NCBI GenBank assembly: GCA_021604925.1
Contig: BQJX01000035.1
Coordinates: 1 to 11,507, forward strand
Direction of reading: 5' to 3'
Source: Gemmatimonadota bacterium
GTDB lineage: Bacteria > ARS69
DNA length: 11,507 nucleotides
The stretch's first letter is position 1. Each line of letters starts with the position of its first letter. A model generated the notes under the pieces. It did not search any database. It was not told the DNA's origin and saw only the letters and a program-made list of their open reading frames with translations. Shown piece by piece: positions 6,041 through 11,507 of the stretch. The translations under genes were made by a program, and so were the position numbers.

Positions 6041-6062
6041 TTCGCGTCCCACCGGGTCTAGT
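6034..6062 (+). promoter_or_regulatory. Possible promoter for the barrel-lapA pair
   Basis: GTGACT (6034-6039) and TCTAGT (6057-6062) are separated by 17 nt and each match the sigma-70 consensus at four of six positions. Transcription from about 6069 would give a leader of around 110 nt. It is a weak match, favoured because it lies in the only gene-free space before 6179. Confidence 0.3.
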
Positions 6063-6178
6063 TCTTTGGATGGATGTGCGCTCCGGGCCGTCGCGTGGAC
6101 AGACCGGAGTCGATTCGCCCAAGTCGCGTTGTCGCGCGCCCGCGCGAGCGCGCAAACTTCTACGGAGGTGTTCCCACG

Positions 6179-6781
6179 ATGGGCTTTCGCAATTCCGCGG
6201 CGCTCCTGGCCGCAGTACTCGTTCTGCTGCACGCAACGGACGCCGTTGCCGCCGACAAGAAGGCCAAGGTCCGGCCCACCGGCGTCAAAGGCCTCCTGGG
6301 CGTGGTCATTCCCGATGACGCAGACGCGGGGCTATTGATCGGTGGTGCAGCGAACCTGGGCACCGTCTTCCAGCCGTGGATGCATCTGACCGCGGGCGCC
6401 ACTCGTTGGTCCGCCGACATCGACCCGGCGGCGTTCAGCGATCGAACCGGTACGCTCCGCGACTTCCGGCTGTTCACCAGCGTCGGGCTTGAACTGCCGC
6501 CGGTTTCCGGCGTTCAGGGTTATGTCAACCTGGGCCTGGCGGCGCATTTCCTGGACGCCAAGGTTCCGGACGACGAGGACCTCGCCGACGCCATCAGTGG
6601 TACGAACATCGGCGCGGAGATCGGCTACGGCCTCCTGTCGACGGCCGGCTCGTTCAACCTGGGCGCGGAAGTCCGCCGTGAGTTCGTGGACGACGCCAGC
6701 AACTGGGCCGTCGTCTTCGGAATCGGGACGCGGTGGGACAAGCCCAAGACCGGCACCACGACCACCACGATTCAGCGCTAG
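6179..6781 (+). CDS. Small exported protein, predicted outer-membrane beta-barrel
   Basis: A 200-residue exported protein. Residues 1-25 form a classical signal peptide (MGFRNSAALLAAVLVLLHA...) with an AVAA cleavage region before D26. The mature part alternates short amphipathic strands with glycine turns (LLIGGAANLGTVF, FRLFTSVGLELPPV, GYVNLGLAAHFLDAK, IGAEIGYGLLS, FNLGAEVRREFV, WAVVFGIGTRW), which suggests a small barrel of the eight-strand type. The C-terminus is a Lys/Thr tail (KPKTGTTTTTIQR), not the terminal aromatic usual for barrel proteins, so the last strand probably ends at TRW186. The ATG at 6179 is chosen over in-frame starts further upstream because the signal peptide begins there and GGAGG (6164-6168) lies 10 nt before it. 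It is followed after 8 nt by the lapA-domain gene. Function is unknown. Confidence 0.75.
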   Translation: MGFRNSAALLAAVLVLLHATDAVAADKKAKVRPTGVKGLLGVVIPDDADAGLLIGGAANLGTVFQPWMHLTAGATRWSADIDPAAFSDRTGTLRDFRLFTSVGLELPPVSGVQGYVNLGLAAHFLDAKVPDDEDLADAISGTNIGAEIGYGLLSTAGSFNLGAEVRREFVDDASNWAVVFGIGTRWDKPKTGTTTTTIQR

Positions 6782-6789
6782 GAACCACG

Positions 6790-6996
6790 ATGCTCAAGGT
6801 GCAACTGGCTGCCGTCGTCTTCTGCCTGGCGCTGCTTCTCATCATCGGGGTGCAGAACTCGGAGGTCGTGGAGCTCCGGTTCCTGACGTGGACACGCGGC
6901 ATCTCGCTGGTCGCACTGGTGTTCCTGACCGCGGCCGCGGGGCTCGTGGTGGGATTCGTGCTGGGCAAGCTGGGTGGGCGGCGGCGTACGCCCTAG
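6790..6996 (+). CDS. LapA-domain (DUF1049) small inner-membrane protein
   Basis: A 68-residue protein with two TM helices, about 3-21 and 37-58, joined by the family signature GVQNSEVVELRFLTW and ending in a basic tail (GKLGGRRRTP). Length and layout match LapA/DUF1049 proteins. In E. coli, LapA works with LapB in controlling LPS synthesis; that role here is extrapolated. The ATG at 6790 is 8 nt after the previous stop. An AGGA ribosome-binding sequence (6780-6783) overlaps that stop, so translation is probably coupled to the barrel gene. It converges with leuS, the two stops lying 11 nt apart in a short tandem duplication. Confidence 0.85.
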   Translation: MLKVQLAAVVFCLALLLIIGVQNSEVVELRFLTWTRGISLVALVFLTAAAGLVVGFVLGKLGGRRRTP

Positions 6997-7016
6997 ACGA
7001 CCACGCCCTAGACGAC
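6988..7016. repeat. Tandem 14-nt repeat carrying the stop codons of both convergent genes
   Basis: ACGCCCTAGACGAC occurs at 6988-7001 and, unchanged, at 7003-7016 (period 15). Each copy contains the palindrome CTAG, which supplies a TAG on either strand. The left copy provides the lapA-gene stop (6994-6996, plus) and the right copy the leuS stop (7010-7008, minus). Confidence 0.75.
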
Positions 7017-9602
7017 GATGTTCACCAGGCGCCCGGGAACCACGATCACTTTCCTGGGTGGGCGCCCCTCCAGGTGCCGCAGCACTGTCTCGTCCGCCAG
7101 GGCGAGCCGCTCGACGTCGTCCTTGGGCGTGTCCGGCTCCACTTCGAACGTGCTGCGGACCTTCCCGTTCACCTGGACCACGATCGTGAGCATCTCGGCC
7201 TTGGCAAGTTCCGGATCGAACGTGGGCCACGACTCGTAGGCCAGCGACTCCCCGTGGCCCAGCCGACTCCAGACCTCCTCGGCCCAATGTGGCGCGAACG
7301 GTGACACCAGCAACGTGAGCACGCGCTTGTCCTCATCCGTGGCCGACTCCGCCTTGGTCAGCGCGTTCACGTACTCCATCATGGCCGAGATCGCCGTGTT
7401 GAAGCGAACCCGCTCGATGTCCTCGCCCACCTTGCGAATCGTCCGGTGGCGCTCCCGCGCGTGGGGGTCGCCGGACTCCGGTGCCGCGAACTGCGCGGCG
7501 CGCCACGCGCGATCCAGGAAACGCGAGATCCCGTGGATGCCCTTCGTCGACCACGGCTTGTCGACTTCCAGCGGGCCCATGAACATCTCGTACAGCCGCA
7601 ACGCGTCCGCACCGAGCTCGTTCACGACGTCGTCCGGGTTGATCACGTTGCCGCGCGACTTGGACATCTTTTCGTTGTTCTCGCCCAGGATCATGCCCTG
7701 GTTCATCAGCTTCTGGAACGGTTCGCGCGTGGACACGTGCCCCAGGTCGAAGAGCACCTTGTGCCAGAAGCGCGCGTACAGCAGATGCAGCACCGCGTGC
7801 TCGGCCCCGCCGATGTACACGTCCGCCGGCATCCACGCCCGTTCCAGGGCCGGGTCCACCAACGCGCTTTCGTTGTGCGGATCGATGTAGCGAAGGTAGT
7901 ACCAGCAGGAACCCGCCCACTGCGGCATGGTGTTCGTCTCGCGGCTCCACTGCTTGCCGCTGGCATCCGTCACGGCGATCCACTCCGTGGCCTTGGACAG
8001 CAGCGGCTCCGGACGTCCGGTCGGCTGGAAGTCCTCGATCTCCGGCAGGACCACGGGCAGTTCGGAGTCCGGCACCGCCACCATGTTCCCCTGTTCATCG
8101 TGCAGGATGGGAATGGGCTCGCCCCAGTAGCGCTGCCGGCTGAACAGCCAGTCGCGCAACTTGGTGTTGGACGCGGCGGTCCCATGGCCGGAGTTCACCA
8201 GCCAGTCCACGGCGGCCTGCTTCCCGGCCGGGATGTCGAGTCCGTCCAGGGAGACGCCCGGCCCGGTGGATCGAACGTAGCGGGCGTCCGGGGAGTCCTC
8301 CCCCGCCGGCAACGCCTCCCCCGCCACTTCCAGGATCGGGCGGATCTCCAGCCCCATCGCCTCGGCGAACTCCTGGTCCCGCACGTCGTGTCCGGGCACC
8401 GCCATGATGGCGCCGGTGCCGTATCCCATGAGCACGTAGTCGGCGATCCACACCGGCACGTTCTCGCCGGTTGCCGGGTTCACGACAAAGCCGCCCGTAT
8501 CCACGCCGGTCTTGTCCTTGGCCAGGTCGGTCCGTTCCAGATCGGACTTGTGGGCGGCCGCCTGCCGGTACTCATCCACGGCGGCGCGCTGTCCATCCGT
8601 GGTGAAGTGGTCCACCAGCGGATGCTCCGGCGACAGGACCATGAACGTGACCCCGAACACCGTGTCCGGGCGCGTGGTGTAGACCCGGATCGTGTTCTCC
8701 GGGACCTCGCGCGGGAACACTCCCCCGCGATCCGTCGTCGCGGTCGCCGCGGACGGAAAGTCCATCTCGGCTCCCGTGGACTTGCCGATCCAGTTGCGCT
8801 GCTGCATCTTCAGCGGCTCGGGCCAGTCCAGGTCATCCAGGTCCGCCAGCAACCGGTCCGCGTACTTCGTGATGCGCAGCATCCACTGCTTCAGCGGCAA
8901 CTTGGTCACCGGGTGGTCGCCACGCTCGCTCTTGCCGTCGATGACCTCTTCGTTCGAGAGCACCGTGCCCAGTTCCTGGCACCAGTTCACGGCCACTTCC
9001 GCCTGGTACGCCAGACGCTCGGAGTCGCGGTAGCGGCGAACCGCGGCTTCGCCCTCGGACTGCACATCGGGGGGAATCGGCAGTTCGCTCATGGGCCGGG
9101 CCCGCGCCGCTTCCTCGTCGTACCAGGAGTCGAACAGACGCAGGAAGATCCACTGCGTCCATCGGTAGTACGCGGGATCCGACGTGCGGACCTCGCGCTC
9201 CCAGTCGTAGGAGAGCCCCAGCGATCGGATCTGTCGCCGGAACGTGTCCACGTTCTTCTTCGTGGTCACGCGCGGGTGCGTGCCGGTCTGCACCGCGTAC
9301 TGTTCCGCCGGGAGTCCGAACGAGTCGAAGCCCATGGGGTGCAGCACGCGGAAGCCCATCATGCGCTTGGCGCGGGCGAGAATATCGGCGGCCACGTAGG
9401 ACTCGGGGTGTCCCACGTGCAGTCCGGATCCCGAGGGATACGGGAACATGACCAGCGCGTAGAACTTGGGGCGATCGTCGAGTTGTTCGGGCGTGCGGAA
9501 CGTCTTCTCCTGTTCCCATCGCTCCTGCCACTTCTTCTCGATCGCGGCGAACGGCCAGCGCGCGCCGTCGGCCCAGACCTCGCGGACTCCTTGCGTTTCC
9601 AT
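7008..9602 (-). CDS. leuS: Leucyl-tRNA synthetase
   Basis: Attaches leucine to tRNA(Leu) using ATP, in the cytoplasm. The 864-residue protein is close to the 860 of E. coli. Class I motifs are present: HVGH at 62-65 (HIGH box) and KMSKS at 645-649. The CP1 editing domain shows the threonine-rich TTRPDTVFG (309-317) and the conserved aspartate D406 in VPGHDVRD. The zinc-binding hairpin retains WC (207-208) but reads KSERGDHPV where E. coli has its second Cys pair, a known bacterial variant. The leucine-specific insertion before KMSKS is nearly absent (GMILGENNEKMSKS), as in Bacillus. The frame is open upstream, but the ATG at 9602 is preferred because earlier starts lie inside lptE and give arginine-rich sequence. 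It begins 11 nt after the lptE stop with a purine-rich GGGGGCGAG in the gap, indicating one transcript. Confidence 0.98.
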   Translation of the reverse strand: METQGVREVWADGARWPFAAIEKKWQERWEQEKTFRTPEQLDDRPKFYALVMFPYPSGSGLHVGHPESYVAADILARAKRMMGFRVLHPMGFDSFGLPAEQYAVQTGTHPRVTTKKNVDTFRRQIRSLGLSYDWEREVRTSDPAYYRWTQWIFLRLFDSWYDEEAARARPMSELPIPPDVQSEGEAAVRRYRDSERLAYQAEVAVNWCQELGTVLSNEEVIDGKSERGDHPVTKLPLKQWMLRITKYADRLLADLDDLDWPEPLKMQQRNWIGKSTGAEMDFPSAATATTDRGGVFPREVPENTIRVYTTRPDTVFGVTFMVLSPEHPLVDHFTTDGQRAAVDEYRQAAAHKSDLERTDLAKDKTGVDTGGFVVNPATGENVPVWIADYVLMGYGTGAIMAVPGHDVRDQEFAEAMGLEIRPILEVAGEALPAGEDSPDARYVRSTGPGVSLDGLDIPAGKQAAVDWLVNSGHGTAASNTKLRDWLFSRQRYWGEPIPILHDEQGNMVAVPDSELPVVLPEIEDFQPTGRPEPLLSKATEWIAVTDASGKQWSRETNTMPQWAGSCWYYLRYIDPHNESALVDPALERAWMPADVYIGGAEHAVLHLLYARFWHKVLFDLGHVSTREPFQKLMNQGMILGENNEKMSKSRGNVINPDDVVNELGADALRLYEMFMGPLEVDKPWSTKGIHGISRFLDRAWRAAQFAAPESGDPHARERHRTIRKVGEDIERVRFNTAISAMMEYVNALTKAESATDEDKRVLTLLVSPFAPHWAEEVWSRLGHGESLAYESWPTFDPELAKAEMLTIVVQVNGKVRSTFEVEPDTPKDDVERLALADETVLRHLEGRPPRKVIVVPGRLVNIVV

Positions 9603-9613
9603 CTCGCCCCCGG

Positions 9614-10132
9614 CTACCAGCCCTCGATGGACCGGTTCACGATGTCGTCCCTCAGCTTGACGAGGACGCGACCGATCGCCGTCTCCTCGTCCTCTGCCGG
9701 CTGCCCGCCGACGGACACGAAGTTGTAGGTATCCCACTGGGAGAGGTTCATCTCTTCCCACAGGAAGTCGTTCTTTCTCACGTCCACGAAGCGGGCTTCG
9801 AGCGCGATCTCCACGCGGTAGGTCTGGACGTTCTCGTTCTCGTCGTACGTGAAGGGGGTTCGCCGGTAGCCGACGATGACGCCCTCCACGATCGCGTCGG
9901 CGTCCCGTTCATCCACGACCTTCAGCGTGTTGTCGTCGATGAACGCTTCGACCAACGAGTCGGCCAGTGCCGCGGCCAGATCCGGGCGATCGGTTCGATT
10001 CTCCATGAGGGGAATCCCGACCGTCTTGATGTGGCTGGGCAGCAGTGACGAGGAGAATCGATACGTCCCGCATCCCACGAGAAGAACGAGCAGACCCAGC
10101 CAACCGAGACGGGCTGCGCTTCTTCCAGGCAT
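9614..10132 (-). CDS. lptE: LptE-type LPS-assembly lipoprotein
   Basis: A 172-residue lipoprotein. Residues 1-21 form a lipoprotein signal (GWLGLLVLLVG then C21) with lipobox LVGC. The mature start GTYRFSSSLLPSHIKTVGIPLMENRT is typical of LptE-family proteins, as are the alternating strand/helix pattern (ALADSLVEAFIDDNTLKVV, ADAIVEGVIVGYR) and YRVEIALEARFVD. LptE plugs the LptD barrel and delivers LPS to the outer leaflet of the outer membrane. Linkage to leuS, 11 nt downstream, supports the call because leuS and lptE are also adjacent in E. coli. The only usual start codon is the ATG at 10132; it has no purine-rich Shine-Dalgarno (the preceding bases read TTCCTTCGACT), so initiation may be weak or coupled. 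It follows the regulator gene by 48 nt on the same strand. Confidence 0.85.
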   Translation of the reverse strand: MPGRSAARLGWLGLLVLLVGCGTYRFSSSLLPSHIKTVGIPLMENRTDRPDLAAALADSLVEAFIDDNTLKVVDERDADAIVEGVIVGYRRTPFTYDENENVQTYRVEIALEARFVDVRKNDFLWEEMNLSQWDTYNFVSVGGQPAEDEETAIGRVLVKLRDDIVNRSIEGW

Positions 10133-10180
10133 AGTCGAAGGAATGTAAGGAATCCGGCGCGGAGGAGAAAGGAGATTCTG

Positions 10181-11507
10181 CTACGGGCGCTCGGGCTGCG
10201 GCCCCGGAAGGTCGTAGTTCTTCATCCGGGTCCGGAGCTTGTCCCGGTTCAGATGGAGGTAGCGGGCCGCCAGGCTCTGGTTCCACCCCGCCTTTTCCGA
10301 AGCCAGCTGGATCAGGTACTTCTCCACGGACTCCACCAGGTTCTCGAAGGCCACGCCCTCCTCCGGGATTCCGCGGTCCTGGATCTCGCGCATCTGCGAC
10401 AGGAACTCCGAGATGTGGCCCTCCTCGACCGCCCTCTCCCCTGCCCCTACCTGCAGCATCTCCGCCGTCAACGACTCCCCGTCGTTCAGGAGCACGGCGC
10501 GTTCCATGGCGTTGCGAAGCTCCCGGATGTTGCCGGGCCACGCATAGTCCCGGGCCACGCGCAGCGCCTCCTCGGACACGGATCGGAACTGCTTGGAGAA
10601 CGACGTGCTGAACTCCTGGAGGAAATGCTCCATGAGGACCGGAATGTCCTCCTCGCGGTCCCGGAGCGGCGGCAGTTCGATGGGGACCACCTTCAGCCGG
10701 AAGTAGAGGTCCTCACGGAACTCGCCGGCCTTCACGGACTCCGCCAGATCGCGGTTCGTGGCCGAGATGATCCGGACCGATGCGTCGATGTCCTCCGTGC
10801 CGCCAACCCTCCGGAAGGTCATCCGCTCCAGGACCCGCAGCAGTTTCACCTGGATGTTCATGGCCATCTCGCCCACTTCGTCCAGGAAGAGCGTGCCGCC
10901 GTCGGCCAGTTCCAGCAGTCCGCGCTTGCGCGCCGACGCGTCCGTGAACGATCCCTTCTCGTGTCCGAACAGCTCGCTCTCGAGCAGGTGCTCGGGAAGA
11001 CTGGCGCAGTTGATCTCCAGGAACAGCTTGTCCGCGCGGGCGGAGCGCTGGTGGATCAGGTGCGCCACGTGCTCCTTCCCCGTGCCCGACTCCCCCTGGA
11101 TGAGCACGCTGGTCATCTCGCTGCCGGCCACCTTGCGCGCCAGCTCGTAGACGCGGTTCATGCGGACGTTGCCGCTGCGGACGAACGAGTACCGCCGATC
11201 CGTGATCTCCCGGTAGACGTCGCGCTCTCGGGCCACCTTGGTCACCTTCAACGCGCGCTGGATGGACAGTGAGAGCTCGTCCAGCTTGGGCGGCTTGGTC
11301 ACGTAGTCGAACGCCCCGGCCCGGATGGCTCGCACGGCCACGGACACGTCATCCGTGCCCGTGACCATGAGCACCGGTGCTTCCAGCTCGGACTCCGCCA
11401 GCTCCCGCAGCACGTCCAGCCCGTCGCGGCCGGCCAGGTTCAGGTCCAGGAGCACCACGTCCGGCGCGGCGCTGATCGCCTGGCGGCGGATGTCACCCGT
11501 CCCGTCC
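10181..11507 (-). CDS. NtrC-family sigma-54-dependent response regulator (5' partial)
   Basis: A two-component regulator that would activate sigma-54 promoters after phosphorylation. The frame runs off the right edge; the bases above 11458 translate as receiver sequence (IRRQAISAAPDVV), so the GTG at 11458 is internal. Counting it as residue 1: phospho-acceptor D5 (LLDLNLAGRDG), conserved T33 (VTGT) and K55 (TKPP) of the receiver; AAA+ domain about 95-325 with Walker A GESGTGKE (122-129), sigma-54-contact loop GSFTDA (169-174, canonical GAFTGA), Walker B GGTLFLDE (187-194), ATN sensor (233-235), arginine-finger segment FREDLYFRL (247-255) and WPGNIREL (308-314); Fis-type helix-turn-helix about 375-415 (NQSLAARYLHLNRDKLRTRM). 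The acidic pair at the receiver's N-terminus lies outside the window. No histidine kinase or sigma-54 gene is visible, so the stimulus and regulon are unknown. Confidence 0.95.
   Translation of the reverse strand, partial: DGTGDIRRQAISAAPDVVLLDLNLAGRDGLDVLRELAESELEAPVLMVTGTDDVSVAVRAIRAGAFDYVTKPPKLDELSLSIQRALKVTKVARERDVYREITDRRYSFVRSGNVRMNRVYELARKVAGSEMTSVLIQGESGTGKEHVAHLIHQRSARADKLFLEINCASLPEHLLESELFGHEKGSFTDASARKRGLLELADGGTLFLDEVGEMAMNIQVKLLRVLERMTFRRVGGTEDIDASVRIISATNRDLAESVKAGEFREDLYFRLKVVPIELPPLRDREEDIPVLMEHFLQEFSTSFSKQFRSVSEEALRVARDYAWPGNIRELRNAMERAVLLNDGESLTAEMLQVGAGERAVEEGHISEFLSQMREIQDRGIPEEGVAFENLVESVEKYLIQLASEKAGWNQSLAARYLHLNRDKLRTRMKNYDLPGPQPERP

Larger units (their letters stand above)
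5820..6178. other. Long leader/intergenic region before the barrel gene
   Basis: This 359-nt stretch holds no gene I can support. It contains a GC hairpin after the TPR gene, a palindromic GC cluster at 5966-5987 (CCGGGCC with GGCCCGG, overlapping the 10-nt palindrome CCGGGCCCGG), a 16-nt direct repeat (5996-6040), a weak promoter (6034-6062) and a GCGCGC hairpin (6134-6153) shortly before the ribosome binding site GGAGG at 6164-6168. A frame opening at 5887 runs through into the next gene, has no family resemblance and is not called. Confidence 0.6.

Noticed and set aside
5887..6318. Plus-strand frame beginning MFTCGPGRP before the barrel gene
   Set aside because: It is low-complexity Pro/Arg/Gly sequence and overlaps the signal peptide of the next gene in another frame; no homologous features are seen.
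7446..9728. Long plus-strand open frame opposite leuS
   Set aside because: Composition is dominated by Arg, His, Val and Gln with no family features. It mirrors the leuS codons, whose class I motifs are unambiguous.
9603..9761. N-terminal extension of leuS by 53 codons
   Set aside because: The extension overlaps the end of lptE and reads as Arg/Gly-rich sequence unlike any leucyl-tRNA synthetase start. The ATG at 9602 gives the usual length.
1..11507. Search for defence systems, mobile elements, CRISPR arrays and RNA genes
   Set aside because: No transposase, integrase, terminal inverted repeats, regularly spaced repeats, or tRNA/rRNA-like segments were seen. The large genes belong to recognisable families or show ordinary envelope-protein features.

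Overview
This window looks like chromosomal DNA from a GC-rich, diderm (Gram-negative-type) bacterium, probably an uncultured FCB-group relative such as Candidatus Eisenbacteria or a similar metagenome lineage. The inference rests on a secreted M28 peptidase with a C-terminal FlgD-Ig/sorting-like domain containing an FPNPV motif, an LptE-type LPS-assembly lipoprotein, a predicted outer-membrane barrel, and high GC with long chance open frames antisense to real genes. No phylogenetic marker comparison was possible, so the taxonomic placement is tentative.

Layout. (1) 1-1688, plus strand: the 3' part of a secreted M28 metallopeptidase, cut by the left edge, followed by a strong hairpin at 1732-1757. 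(2) 1758-2312: a gene-poor stretch that looks less GC-rich than its surroundings. Its only coding candidate is a 22-codon hydrophobic micro-ORF on the minus strand (2008-2076) with a good Shine-Dalgarno sequence and a structured inverted repeat just downstream. (3) 2313-4820, minus strand: a large membrane PP2C/SpoIIE-type phosphatase (PDZ-like, multi-TM, GAF-like, PP2C). (4) 4821-5141: a divergent intergenic region with a consensus-hexamer promoter driving the phosphatase, an extended -10 promoter driving a TPR gene to the right, and repeats between them. (5) 5142-5819, plus strand: a membrane-anchored TPR protein. (6) 5820-6178: a leader region with repeats. (7) 6179-6996, plus strand: a small predicted outer-membrane barrel protein and a lapA-domain protein, 8 nt apart. 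(8) 7008-11507, minus strand: leuS, lptE and an NtrC-type response regulator cut by the right edge. They are read in the order regulator, lptE, leuS, and converge on lapA.

Functional themes are the cell envelope (lptE, LapA-domain protein, barrel protein, TPR anchor, secreted protease) and signalling (a PP2C phosphatase likely acting on an anti-anti-sigma factor, and a sigma-54 activator). Neither regulator has its partner in the window. The lptE-leuS pair echoes the leuS-lptE adjacency known in E. coli, in reversed order.

I found no clear defence system, mobile element, CRISPR array, tRNA or rRNA. The least explained element is the micro-ORF plus structured-DNA stretch between the two convergent genes on the left.
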